From: Virgisporangium aurantiacum
Lineage (GTDB): Bacteria; Actinomycetota; Actinomycetes; Mycobacteriales; Micromonosporaceae
Assembly (NCBI RefSeq): GCF_016863635.1
Contig: NZ_BOPG01000063.1
Location: 1-64,000 of the forward strand
Reading direction: 5' to 3'
Length of the DNA: 64,000 bases
Shown: piece by piece, positions 9,181 to 16,935 of the stretch
How positions within the stretch are numbered: position 1 is the first letter of the stretch
How the letters are laid out: every line of letters begins with the position of its first letter
The notes under the pieces: model-generated
What the model saw: the letters and a program-made list of their open reading frames with translations, nothing else
Databases searched by the model: none
Told to the model about the DNA's origin: nothing
Translations under genes and position numbers: made by a program

Positions 9181-9270
9181 TTGCTGTGGGACGTGCGGAC
9201 GACGGTCGGCGGCGGGTGACCATTGTCGGTGTAGTTGCGAACTTTGCAGGCTAGATCGCCGACCGTCAAT

Positions 9271-9345
9271 GACTTTCGGACTTGTTTCGGAATTGATGGT
9301 GCCGAATACCTCTCGCCGTTTCGAAAGTTTCTGTCGGGGTCTCGG
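9271..9345 (+). promoter_or_regulatory. Promoter region with repeated TTTCG(G/A)A motifs before the deacetylase
   Basis: Within an AT-richer stretch the motifs CTTTCGGA, GTTTCGGA and the palindrome TTTCGAAAG (about 9319-9327) occur within 60 bp, followed by CTCGGAAAA. Palindromes of the CGAAA/TTTCG type are known upstream of actinomycete polysaccharide-degradation genes, where they act as repressor sites. Relevance here is inference from motif and neighbour. Confidence 0.4.
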
Positions 9346-9437
9346 AAAATTGACTCTTGTGCGGCGGATCGGTACGGCTGCATAGTCGTTTCCAGACGCG
9401 CGTGCGGCGGCGGGTGCGACACCCCCAGGAGTCCACC

Positions 9438-10424
9438 ATGTCCTACCCACGCCTGATCAGTCTGGCCACCGCGGTCGCCGCCGTGGTCGCGGCCGGCACG
9501 GTCGGCGCCACGGTCGGCGCCACCACCGTCGCCGCGCCCGCGGCCGCCGCGACCTGCAACGGCTACGTCGGCCTCACGTACGACGACGGGCCCACCGGAA
9601 GCACGAGCGCGCTGCTCAACGCCCTGCGCAACAACGGCGCGCGGGCCACGATGTTCAACATCGGCCAGAAGGTCCAGCAGAATCCGGGCGCCGCCCAGGC
9701 CCAGATCTCGGCCGGGATGTGGGTGGGCAACCACAGCTGGACCCATCCGCACCTCACCCAGCTGAGCCAGGCGCAGATGCAGTCCGAGCTGTCGCAGACG
9801 CAGAACGCCATCCGCTCGGCCACCGGCACCACGCCCCGCCTGTTCCGCCCGCCGTACGGGGAGACCAACGGCACGCTCCGCTCCGTGGAGCAGTCGCTCG
9901 GCCTCACCGAGGTCATCTGGGACGTCGACTCCCAGGACTGGAACGGCGCCAGCACCGCCGCGATCGTCCAGGCGGCCGGACGCCTCACCAACGGCCAGGT
10001 CATCCTGATGCACGACGGCATCCAGAACACGATCAACGCGATCCCGCAGATCATGTCCGGCCTCACCAGCCGCAACCTGTGCCCCGGCATGATCTCCCCG
10101 TCGACCGGCCGCGCGGTGGCTCCCGACGGCGGCTCGAACCCCGGCAATCCGGGTGGTGGATCGTGCACCGCGTCGCTGTCCGCCGGGCAGAGCTGGAGCG
10201 ACCGCTACAACCTGAACGTCTCGGTCACCGGCTCCACCACCTGGACCGTCACGCTGAACATCCCGTCGCCGGCGCGGGTCATCAACACCTGGAACATCAC
10301 CGCCAGCTACCCGAACCAGCAGACCCTGGTCGCGAGGCCGAGCGGCGCCGGCAACAACTTCGGCATCACCATCCAGCACAACGGCAACTGGACCTGGCCG
10401 ACGGTCAGCTGTTCCACCACCTGA
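9438..10424 (+). CDS. Secreted CE4 polysaccharide deacetylase with CBM2 tail, 328 aa
   Basis: Signal peptide (residues 1-38, Ala-rich, cut near AAAA-TCN), then a NodB domain with all five motifs: TYDDGP, the metal-binding HSWTHPHL, RPPYGE, WDVDSQDW and LMHDG. A Gly/Asn/Pro linker (GGSNPGNPGGGS) joins a family-2 carbohydrate-binding module from SCTASLSAGQSW to SCSTT, with the paired Cys and surface Trp of cellulose/chitin-binding CBM2. It likely de-acetylates xylan or chitin outside the cell. ATG 9438 follows AGGAG; the longer in-frame start has none. Confidence 0.92.
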   Translation: MSYPRLISLATAVAAVVAAGTVGATVGATTVAAPAAAATCNGYVGLTYDDGPTGSTSALLNALRNNGARATMFNIGQKVQQNPGAAQAQISAGMWVGNHSWTHPHLTQLSQAQMQSELSQTQNAIRSATGTTPRLFRPPYGETNGTLRSVEQSLGLTEVIWDVDSQDWNGASTAAIVQAAGRLTNGQVILMHDGIQNTINAIPQIMSGLTSRNLCPGMISPSTGRAVAPDGGSNPGNPGGGSCTASLSAGQSWSDRYNLNVSVTGSTTWTVTLNIPSPARVINTWNITASYPNQQTLVARPSGAGNNFGITIQHNGNWTWPTVSCSTT

Positions 10425-10433
10425 TCCATCGTC

Positions 10434-10460
10434 GGCGCGGCGGCATCCGGCCGCCGCGCC
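10434..10460 (+). terminator. Hairpin after the deacetylase gene
   Basis: A perfect 10-bp stem (GGCGCGGCGG / CCGCCGCGCC) with a 7-nt loop, starting 10 bp after the stop codon. It separates the deacetylase from the lipoprotein gene. Confidence 0.75.
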
Positions 10461-10488
10461 GGAACCGGGCGAGCTGCCCGCGCGTCCC

Positions 10489-11385
10489 ATGACCATGAGA
10501 GACATCCATCGACGATCGTGGCTGGGCGCCACCGCCCTCGCCGCCCTCGCCGTGCTGCTGGCCGCGTCCGCGTGCGCGCGCACGCCCACCGCCGCGGGTG
10601 ACACGACGACCGTCGCGTCCCCCGACGCCGCACCGGTCGGTGCCGACGCGGTGGCGATCCGCGTGGATTCCGTGGGTGGCTACCTGCCGGCGATCGAGAT
10701 CGCGGCCCGCCTGCCCGTGATCACCGTCTACGGCGACGGGCGCGCGATCGCCGAAGGCCCGGTGCCGGCCATCTATCCCGGGCCGGCGCTGCCGAACGTC
10801 CAGCAGTGGCGGATCGCGCCCACCGAGGTCGTCGCCCTCGCGCGGAAGGCGCTCGCCGCGGGCGTCGGCTCGGAGATCGACTTCGGTCGGCCGGGTGTCA
10901 CCGACCAGCCCGACACGCGGTTCACCGTCACCACCACCCAGGGCGTCAAGCAGACCTCGGTGTACGCGCTCGACCTGGTCGAGGAGGAGCTGTTGCGCTC
11001 GCTGAGCGTCGCGCAGAGTTCCGCGCGGCGGGAGCTGAAGTACGTGCTCGACGAACTGCGGGAGCCGGGCCGGGATTCCGTGCCGTACGCGGCGACGTCG
11101 CTCGCCGTCGTGTCCGTCCCGTACACCGGGCCGAACGCGCCCGACCTGCCCGCCCCGCCGCCGGTGGCCTGGTCCGGGCCGGCACTGCCCGGCGACCCGA
11201 TCGGACCGGGTGGGCAGGTCGGCTGCGTCACCGTCACCGGCGACGCCGCGAAGGCCCTGCTGGCGACGGCCGCCCAGGCGAACGCCGCGACGCCCTGGGC
11301 CTTCGGCGGCAAGCAGTGGGGCCTGCGGTTCCGCCCGTTGCTCCCCGACGAGTCCGGCTGCGCCGACCTCGCCCTCCAACGCTGA
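10489..11385 (+). CDS. Putative lipoprotein, 298 aa, unknown function
   Basis: N-terminal RRSWLG, a hydrophobic core and a lipobox-like LLAASAC (Cys 29) predict export and lipid attachment, followed by a Thr/Ala-rich spacer. The rest is a soluble domain with no catalytic motif that I know; the two Cys at QVGCVTV and ESGCADL may pair. Sequences of this kind (VWAxRVD..GGYLP...LPxxTVYGDGR) are recurrent as hypothetical secreted proteins in Micromonosporaceae, from memory. ATG 10489 and ATG 10495 are both possible; there is no clear ribosome site. Confidence 0.75.
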   Translation: MTMRDIHRRSWLGATALAALAVLLAASACARTPTAAGDTTTVASPDAAPVGADAVAIRVDSVGGYLPAIEIAARLPVITVYGDGRAIAEGPVPAIYPGPALPNVQQWRIAPTEVVALARKALAAGVGSEIDFGRPGVTDQPDTRFTVTTTQGVKQTSVYALDLVEEELLRSLSVAQSSARRELKYVLDELREPGRDSVPYAATSLAVVSVPYTGPNAPDLPAPPPVAWSGPALPGDPIGPGGQVGCVTVTGDAAKALLATAAQANAATPWAFGGKQWGLRFRPLLPDESGCADLALQR

Positions 11386-11420
11386 GCGCTCGCAGAACAC
11401 GGTCCACAGTGGCCCCAACC

Positions 11421-11478
11421 TTGCCGATCTTGGACTCCTGTGGGGCCCCTGGCACCTCGCGCAGTCCAAGATCCGCAA
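11421..11478. repeat. REP-like palindrome, GATCTTG family, copy A
   Basis: Arms GATCTTGGACT (11426-11436) and AGTCCAAGATC (11463-11473) are perfectly complementary and extend outward by four of five further bases. It begins 36 bp after the lipoprotein stop. It shares the GATCTTG arm sequence with the palindromes at 11753-11830 and 31725-31800. Confidence 0.7.
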
Positions 11479-11503
11479 AAGGGGAGGCGGGCAGAGCCCG
11501 GAC

Positions 11504-11545
11504 CTGGGAGACAACGGTCGGCTGCAACCGAACTTTGTCTCCCAG
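11504..11545. repeat. GGGAGACAA palindrome, copy 1
   Basis: Perfect 11-bp arms CTGGGAGACAA and TTGTCTCCCAG with a smaller CGGT/ACCG pair inside. A second copy of the same 38-bp core length lies at 48230-48267 with the same arms and a similar 3' flank, so this is a dispersed family and not a chance hairpin. Confidence 0.7.
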
Positions 11546-11566
11546 AAGCGCCACCCGAAGGGTCTC

Positions 11567-11728
11567 TTAGGCGTCGCCGGGTGGACGAGGCCGGTTGGTA
11601 GGCGATCACGACGAGTTGGGCGCGGTCGCGGGCTCTCGCGGCCGGCGACGGCGCGGATGGCGTCGTGCACCTGGGTCGGGGTCGCGCCCTTGCCGAGGAA
11701 GCCGCTCGCCCCGGCGCGCAGTGCCTGC
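11567..11728 (-). pseudogene. Remnant of a NarL-type response regulator gene
   Basis: Read on the minus strand, 11620-11728 encodes QALRAGASGFLGKGATPTQ and HDAIRAVAG, matching residues 94-122 of the response regulator at 4823-5491, with near-identical DNA. It then jumps directly to the last 20 codons of the same gene (RDRAQLVVIAYQ), so about 220 bp, including nearly all of the helix-turn-helix, is missing. Two further single-base deletions shift the tail, although it still ends at the equivalent stop position (GACGCCTAA). There is no start codon, and the first 90 residues are absent. It is non-functional and flanked on both sides by palindromic repeats. Confidence 0.85.
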
Positions 11729-11752
11729 GCATGCCCGACTTCGACGAGCACC

Positions 11753-11830
11753 CCAAGATCCGCAAACCGGACATGAGCAAGCCGTACCGCGAGATCAACC
11801 TCGGTGGGCGACTCTCGGTGTTGATCTTGG
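11753..11830. repeat. REP-like palindromes, GATCTTG family, copy B
   Basis: CCAAGATC (11753-11760) pairs with GATCTTGG (11823-11830), and a second pair AGATCAAC / GTTGATCT (11792-11799 and 11820-11827) is nested inside. The inner hairpin overlaps the stop codon of the leftward DUF817 gene and could terminate it. Confidence 0.55.
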
Positions 11831-12598
11831 CGGGAGTAGTGCGGCGGTGCGGGGGCGGATAGCCGCGGCCAGGACGAAGCTGACGCTCACCAGCAGTGTC
11901 CACGACGTCAGCTTCGAGAGGTGGACCATGCGCCACACGTCCATTTGGTCGGGGTAGCGCCAGGCGCCCAGGAACGTCGCGGTGTTCTCGGCGATCCACA
12001 GGAACGTGCCGATCAGGCCGAACGACAGCGCCAGCGGCATCCGGTACTCCGTGCCGCCGACGGTGTAGTGCACCCAGGTGCGCCACGTGGCGGCGACGAG
12101 GCCGACGGCGGCGAGCAGCCGCAGGTCGGGCAGCCAGTGGTGGGTGAAGAAGTTCAGGTAGACGGTCGCGGCCGCGAGGGCGGTCAGGGCCGGGCGGTAG
12201 TTGACCAGACGCAGGTGGAGGTGCCGCCACGCGGCGCAGATGTAGCTGCCGACGGCCGCGTACATGAAACCGCTGTAGAGGGGGACGCCGGCGACCTTGG
12301 TCAGGGCCGGCTCGGGATAGCTCCACGATCCCATGCGGATCTTGAACAGTTCGAGCGCCAGGCCGACGGCGTGGAACACGCAGATGACGAGCACCTCGCG
12401 GCGCGTCTCCACGCCGGTGAGCCAGAGCACGGCCGTCAGGGTGAGGCAGCCGAGGAGCAGGGCGTCGTAGCGGGCGATCGGCAGCGGCACCACGTTCGAC
12501 AGCGCGAGCAGCGCGAACACCCCGACGGCGAACGCGCAGCTACGCGCCTGCTGCCACGCGAAGCGCAGCAACTGGGCGAGGAACCGACCGACGATCAC
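11795..12598 (-). CDS. DUF817 family integral membrane protein, 267 aa
   Basis: Seven to eight hydrophobic segments across the length, and the family's characteristic strings: ELFKIRMGSWSYPE, GVPLYSGFMYAAVGSYI, NFFTHHWLPD and IAENTATFLGAWRYPDQ. The biochemical role of DUF817 is not established. GTG start has no ribosome site; instead TAGCGT ends 8 nt before it, indicating a leaderless mRNA. The -10 hexamer sits in the loop of a perfect CCGGGC/GCCCGG palindrome (12601-12618). The last 18 residues (RTAALLPPRSTPRVAHRG) are encoded by repeat-rich DNA and probably replaced the original C-terminus. Confidence 0.88.
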   Translation of the reverse strand: MIVGRFLAQLLRFAWQQARSCAFAVGVFALLALSNVVPLPIARYDALLLGCLTLTAVLWLTGVETRREVLVICVFHAVGLALELFKIRMGSWSYPEPALTKVAGVPLYSGFMYAAVGSYICAAWRHLHLRLVNYRPALTALAAATVYLNFFTHHWLPDLRLLAAVGLVAATWRTWVHYTVGGTEYRMPLALSFGLIGTFLWIAENTATFLGAWRYPDQMDVWRMVHLSKLTSWTLLVSVSFVLAAAIRPRTAALLPPRSTPRVAHRG

Positions 12599-12600
12599 GC

Positions 12601-12618
12601 CCGGGCACGCTAGCCCGG
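12601..12618 (-). promoter_or_regulatory. Leaderless promoter of the DUF817 gene inside a palindrome
   Basis: CCGGGC-ACGCTA-GCCCGG: the six-base loop read on the minus strand is TAGCGT, a good -10 hexamer 8 nt from the GTG. The palindrome could be an operator over the promoter or a terminator for the small gene upstream. Confidence 0.5.
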
Positions 12619-12631
12619 ACGGTCAAGAAAG

Positions 12632-12823
12632 TCAGCGGGACGCGTCGGGGTCGCCGCTCATGTCGCCGGCACCGGTGTCGGTGCCGCCGACGCTGGCGGC
12701 GCCGCCGGTGACCGATCCGCCGGTCCGGCTGCCGGTGCCGAAGATCTCCCGCAGCCTCTCGCTGAGCCTGGGCCTGGGACCGGGACCGCGCTTGTCGGCC
12801 GCTTCCGGTTCGTCGTGTGCCAT
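12632..12823 (-). CDS. Small polar protein, 63 aa, unknown
   Basis: Starts MAHDEPEAADKRG, has one short amphipathic helix (RPRLSERLREIFG) and a Ser/Gly/Thr-rich tail. The ATG at 12823 follows GGAAGGGGA at good spacing, which distinguishes it from the overlapping opposite-strand frame. No homologue is recognised; disordered sequence suggests a small regulatory or structural protein, or a false gene. Confidence 0.5.
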   Translation of the reverse strand: MAHDEPEAADKRGPGPRPRLSERLREIFGTGSRTGGSVTGGAASVGGTDTGAGDMSGDPDASR

Positions 12824-13070
12824 GTCGGCATCCCCTTCCGGCGGCCCTCTACCCCGGCGCGTGCCGGTTACGCCGACAGGTGTGGATTTTCCCGCGAAGA
12901 CATCGATTACCGGCATTGTCTAAACCACACGGAAACGTATAACCTCCGATCGGCCGAAATGCTTGCGCAACGGGGGTTCGCCTATTGGTGGGTACGACGC
13001 TGTCGATTGCCGTCATCACGCCTGATACGGGGCACACCAGCTGTTGAACACACAGATTGGGAAGTGAGGC

Positions 13071-14168
13071 ATGTCAATTTCTAATCAAATTCCGAGGCGC
13101 GCATTCTTGACCGCCACCGGGCTCGCGGTGGCCGGTGCCGCCGCCGGCGCCGCGGCCGTCCCGCTGTTCGGTCCGCGCACGGCCGCCGCCCACGACGCCA
13201 CCTGCGCCTGCCTGACCTCGTGGTCGGGCGTCTGGTCGGTGGCCAAGGTCAGCGGGAAGTACCTCGCGCTCGCCGGTCTCATCGACGCCGGAACGCTGGA
13301 GATCCGCGGCCTCGACGTGGCCGCCGACAAGCGGCTCACCGTCGGCGCCCGGTACACCGTGAACTTCCCCGCCGGGTTCCACCCGTCGCAGGTGTTCGGC
13401 TTCGGTGACCATTTCCTGGTCGGTGGCGGCCTCGAGGCCGAGGCCGGCCGGGTCACCGTCGACTACACGGCGAACCCCGCCGTGCTCGCGTCGCCGTACC
13501 TCGTCGGGTACAGCCCGGAACTCGACTCCGGCGTCGTCGAGGTGCCGATGAAGACGCTGCGCCCGGCCCTCTTCGAGATCGTCGGCAAGGAGCTGCGCGA
13601 GCTCCCCCTCGGCGCCGCGGTCGACGGGCTCGGCTGGGGCCACGTCGGCGACATCGCGTCGGTGTCGTCGACCGGGCTGGTCGCGCTCGTCTCGGGGTCC
13701 ACCAGTTTCGAAAGCGCCTACGGCGAGCGCATCGTGGTCGCGGACTCCGCCGACGGCGGGGCGTCGTGGACGGGCGCGACGATCGCGGCCGGGCTCGGCG
13801 AGTCGTGGCCGGCCACGCTCACGGTGACGGGTGACGCGCTCCTCGCGACGACCGTGGGACAGGACGACCGGCGGACGTTCCTCCAGCGTCCACTCGGATC
13901 CGCCCAATCGTGGACGCCCGCCGACGCGGGCACCGACGGCCAGATTCTGTCCACAGTGGCCGGTCGCGACGGCGCCGTCGTGTTCGACGCCGACGGCGAC
14001 CGCATCCGCCGGCGGCCGTGGAGCACGAAGGCCGCCGCCTGGACCGGCGCGCCGACCGACGCCCGGTTCGCGGGCCAGCAGGTCCACGCGGTGCTGACCA
14101 TCGGTGGCGCTCCCGCCGAGTGGATCGCCGTGACCCAGAACGACGCCCGCCTCGTCACCGAAGCCTGA
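13071..14168 (+). CDS. Tat-exported protein of beta-propeller-like composition, 365 aa
   Basis: N-terminal QIPRRAFLTATG followed by a hydrophobic Ala-rich stretch and AAAHDA is a twin-arginine signal (residues 1-40). The mature part is made of repeated short beta-rich units (SWSGVWSVAKVSGKYLA, VGYSPELDSGVVEVP, VADSADGGASWTGATIA, AGRDGAVVFDADGDRIRR) including an Asp-box-like SADGGASW, as in sialidase or WD-type propellers. No catalytic residues are identifiable. Ribosome site GGGAAG precedes the ATG. The extensin-like gene begins 13 bp after its stop, so the two are probably co-expressed. Confidence 0.8.
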   Translation: MSISNQIPRRAFLTATGLAVAGAAAGAAAVPLFGPRTAAAHDATCACLTSWSGVWSVAKVSGKYLALAGLIDAGTLEIRGLDVAADKRLTVGARYTVNFPAGFHPSQVFGFGDHFLVGGGLEAEAGRVTVDYTANPAVLASPYLVGYSPELDSGVVEVPMKTLRPALFEIVGKELRELPLGAAVDGLGWGHVGDIASVSSTGLVALVSGSTSFESAYGERIVVADSADGGASWTGATIAAGLGESWPATLTVTGDALLATTVGQDDRRTFLQRPLGSAQSWTPADAGTDGQILSTVAGRDGAVVFDADGDRIRRRPWSTKAAAWTGAPTDARFAGQQVHAVLTIGGAPAEWIAVTQNDARLVTEA

Positions 14169-14181
14169 ACGGAGCCACCGC

Positions 14182-14895
14182 ATGGGAGCGTGCTCGGGAT
14201 ACACCGTCATCACCCGCAACTACCTCTTGGACACCGCCCACGACATCCGCCACCGCACCGCCTACAACGCCGACCTCACCGGCGTGCACACCGGCCAGCA
14301 CAACGAGGAGTTCAACCAGACGTTCTGGGGCCGGTGCGGTGAGATCGTCCGCCAGCTGGAGATCCGGGCCGGCAAGACGGTCGACTGGATCGGCGACATC
14401 GGCGCCGCCGTCTGCAAGTCCGGCTACCACGGCTCGGGCCGGGCGCTCGACATCAGCCAGATCCGTTACGCCGACGGCACTCTCATCGACACCAACGCGT
14501 CGTGGCGGGCCACCGCCGCGGACAAGCGGCGGTACATCGGGCTCGCCGCCCAGTGCCGGATGGTCGTCGGCACCGTGCTGACCGCCTGGTACAACGCCGA
14601 CCACCAGAACCACATCCACGTCGACAACGGCGTGGGCTTCGTGCCGATCCGCACCGTGGAGAGCGACACGAAGCTGATCCAGGCGACGTGCAACATCCTC
14701 AACGCCGAGGCGTTGACGATCGACGGCGACTGGGGTCCGCTGACCGAGGCGGCCTACGGACGGCTGCGCACCAAGCTGAAGATGGGCTGCACCAACCCGA
14801 AGACCAACGCCGCCGACGCGACGCTGTTCCTCGGGCTGATCGCGCAGACGGGCCTGAACGCACAGGTGGCCGGGGCGTACGTCGGCACCTGCTGA
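14182..14895 (+). CDS. Extensin-like / M15-type peptidase-fold protein with C-terminal repeat domain, 237 aa
   Basis: The centre carries the zinc-peptidase-like pattern SGYHGSGRALDIS (residues ~92-104) and DHQNHIHVDNG (~138-148), which places the His/Asp/His ligands as in extensin-family and D-Ala-D-Ala carboxypeptidase folds. The C-terminal ~70 residues (ALTIDGDWGPLTEAAYGRL) resemble a peptidoglycan-binding repeat. No signal peptide is visible although the fold acts on cell wall, so it may be released by another route or the start may be wrong. GGAG precedes the ATG. Co-transcribed with the Tat-exported protein. Confidence 0.75.
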   Translation: MGACSGYTVITRNYLLDTAHDIRHRTAYNADLTGVHTGQHNEEFNQTFWGRCGEIVRQLEIRAGKTVDWIGDIGAAVCKSGYHGSGRALDISQIRYADGTLIDTNASWRATAADKRRYIGLAAQCRMVVGTVLTAWYNADHQNHIHVDNGVGFVPIRTVESDTKLIQATCNILNAEALTIDGDWGPLTEAAYGRLRTKLKMGCTNPKTNAADATLFLGLIAQTGLNAQVAGAYVGTC

Positions 14896-14939
14896 AAAAT
14901 CGACCGGTGGCGGGCGCTTCGTCGCGGAGCGCCCGCAAC

Positions 14940-15695
14940 CTACCTCTCGGTTCGGCCGGGCGTGTGGCCGAACGCGCGCCGGAACGCGTCGATGAAGGCG
15001 CTCGCCGACGACCAACCGCACCGGTGCGCGACCACGGTGACCGGCATGTCCCCGGCGAGCAGCACCAGCGCGTGCGAGAGCCGCACCTGCGTCCGCCACT
15101 GCGGGAACGTCATGCCGAGGTCGGACCGGAACAGGCGGGACAGCGTCCGGTCGCTCGCGCCGACCTGTCGGCCGAGGGCCGCCAGCGACCGGCCGTCGGC
15201 GGGATCGGCGAGCAGGATCGCGCAGACGGCCGTCAGCACGGGCGCGGTGGGCGTGGGCACGTGCAGCGGTTGCCGGGGCGAGGCCCGCAACCGGTCGAGG
15301 AGGACGGCGAGCAGCCGCTCCCGTTCGGGGCCGTCCCCGGGTGGGTCGCCCGTGCAGGCGAGGATCAGCTCGCGCAGCAGCGGGCCGACCGCCAGCACCG
15401 TCGGCTCGGCCAGGCCGAGCGGGTTGGTGTGCGCGGGCAGGCCGACCAGGTGCAGGTCGAGGTCCCCGTGGGCCTGATGGGAGTGGACGGCGCCGGCCGG
15501 CACCCAGATGGCGCGGGTCGCGGGCGCGACCCAGGTGCCCGCGTCGGTGGTGACGGCGACGACGCCCCGGCCGGCGTAGACGATCTGGTGGTCGTCGTGC
15601 CGGTGCGCGTCGATGCTGGCGCCCGCCGGGAGGATCCGGATGCTGGTCGGCGCCACCGGCTGGTGGCGGACGGTCCGGTGGCGGATTTTCGTCAT
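14940..15695 (-). CDS. AraC-family regulator with cupin sensor domain, 251 aa
   Basis: N-terminal cupin (AGASIDAHRHDDHQIVYAG, residues ~20-40, with clustered His) and C-terminal double helix-turn-helix (GRQVGASDRTLSRLFRSD and VVAHRCGWSSASAFIDAFRRAFG). This is the YpdC/NimR-like subclass that often controls a neighbouring MFS exporter. The MFS gene lies divergently 46 bp away. ATG 15695 is chosen because TATTCT ends 8 nt before it (leaderless); upstream in-frame ATGs would run into the neighbour's promoter. Confidence 0.9.
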   Translation of the reverse strand: MTKIRHRTVRHQPVAPTSIRILPAGASIDAHRHDDHQIVYAGRGVVAVTTDAGTWVAPATRAIWVPAGAVHSHQAHGDLDLHLVGLPAHTNPLGLAEPTVLAVGPLLRELILACTGDPPGDGPERERLLAVLLDRLRASPRQPLHVPTPTAPVLTAVCAILLADPADGRSLAALGRQVGASDRTLSRLFRSDLGMTFPQWRTQVRLSHALVLLAGDMPVTVVAHRCGWSSASAFIDAFRRAFGHTPGRTER

Positions 15696-15741
15696 CGGTT
15701 GGCAGAATATCGGAAGTCGGCCTGCTGTACCGCGGGCGACG

Positions 15742-16935
15742 ATGGCGCCCATGCCTCGGAAGAACATCGTGCTGCTGTCCGTCGGGCACGCGTGCGTCGA
15801 CGTGTACCAGGGCGCCGTGGCGTCCCTCGTCCCGTTCTTCGTCGCCGAACGGTCCTACACCTACGCCGCCGCGTCGGGCATCGTGCTCGCCGCGAGCCTG
15901 CTGTCGTCGGTGACGCAGCCCGTCTTCGGCGCGGTCACCGACCGGCGCGCGGTGCCGTGGCTGCTGCCGGTCAGCACGGTGGTCGGCGGGCTCGGCGTCG
16001 CGCTGAGCGGCATCGGCGGCTCGTACGCGCTCACGCTGGTGTTCATGGCGGTGTCCGGAATCGGGGTCGCCGCCTACCACCCGGAGTCCGCCCGCGTCGC
16101 CCGCGTGGCGAGCGGGGGCAGCCACCGGGCGATGGGCTGGTTCTCCCTCGGCGGCACGGTGGGCTTCTCGGCGGCGCCGCTGCTCGTCACCGTGGTCGTC
16201 GCCACCGGCGGCCTGCGCCTCACGCCGCTTCTCATCATGCCCGCGCTGGCCGGCAGCGTGCTGACGCTCGCGGTCCTGCGGTCCCTGACGCGGACGCCAC
16301 GCGGTCCGCGTCTTTCGCCGACCTCCGGACGGGACGACTGGCCGTCGTTCACGCGGCTGTCGCTCGCGGTGGTCTTCCGGTCGATCGCGTTCGTCGGCCT
16401 GAGCACGTTCGTCGCGTTCCAGGTCCGGGAGCAGACCGGGTGGGGCGTCGGCGCGGGGACGGCCGCGCTGTTCGTCCTCTACGTCGGCGGCGCGGTGGGC
16501 ACGGTGGTCGGCAGCCGGCTGGCCCACCGCTGGAAGCGGGTGACGGTCGTGAGCACGTCGTATCTCCTGACGGTCGGCGCGGTCGCGGGCGTCGTGTTCG
16601 TCCCCGGACCAGCGATCTACCTGTTCGTGGCCCTGACCGCGATGGGCCTCTACGTGCCGTTCTCCCTCCAGGTGACGCTCGCGCAGGACTACCTGCCCAC
16701 GCGGGTCGGCACGGCCAGCGGGATCACGCTCGGGCTCATGGTGAGCGTCGGCGGGCTCACGAGTCCCCTCATCGGTGCCGTCGCCGACGCGGCGTCATTG
16801 CAAACCGCGCTGGCGCCCCTGATCCTGATGCCGGCCGTGAGCTGGCTCCTGTTCCGCCGTCTCCCGGAGCCGACGCTGTCGGTGGGCAAGGATGATGGGG
16901 TGCCTGTCCCTTCGTCCGGAGGAGAACGCCCGTGA
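15742..16935 (+). CDS. MFS transporter, fosmidomycin-resistance (Fsr)-like, 397 aa
   Basis: Twelve-helix major facilitator. The opening SVGHACVDVYQGAVASLVPFFV and the SYTYAAASGIVLAASLLSS helix follow the fosmidomycin-resistance subgroup; motif-A-like GAVTDRRAVPWL links helices 2 and 3. It probably exports a small hydrophilic drug or metabolite. The divergent AraC/cupin gene is the likely regulator. Start is ATG 15742 or 15751. Its stop overlaps the next GTG (GTGA). Confidence 0.88.
   Translation: MAPMPRKNIVLLSVGHACVDVYQGAVASLVPFFVAERSYTYAAASGIVLAASLLSSVTQPVFGAVTDRRAVPWLLPVSTVVGGLGVALSGIGGSYALTLVFMAVSGIGVAAYHPESARVARVASGGSHRAMGWFSLGGTVGFSAAPLLVTVVVATGGLRLTPLLIMPALAGSVLTLAVLRSLTRTPRGPRLSPTSGRDDWPSFTRLSLAVVFRSIAFVGLSTFVAFQVREQTGWGVGAGTAALFVLYVGGAVGTVVGSRLAHRWKRVTVVSTSYLLTVGAVAGVVFVPGPAIYLFVALTAMGLYVPFSLQVTLAQDYLPTRVGTASGITLGLMVSVGGLTSPLIGAVADAASLQTALAPLILMPAVSWLLFRRLPEPTLSVGKDDGVPVPSSGGERP

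Noticed and set aside
12660..12923. Plus-strand frame of 87 codons opposite the small polar protein
   Set aside because: No ribosome site; Pro/Ser-rich shadow composition. The minus-strand frame has GGAAGGGGA before its ATG.
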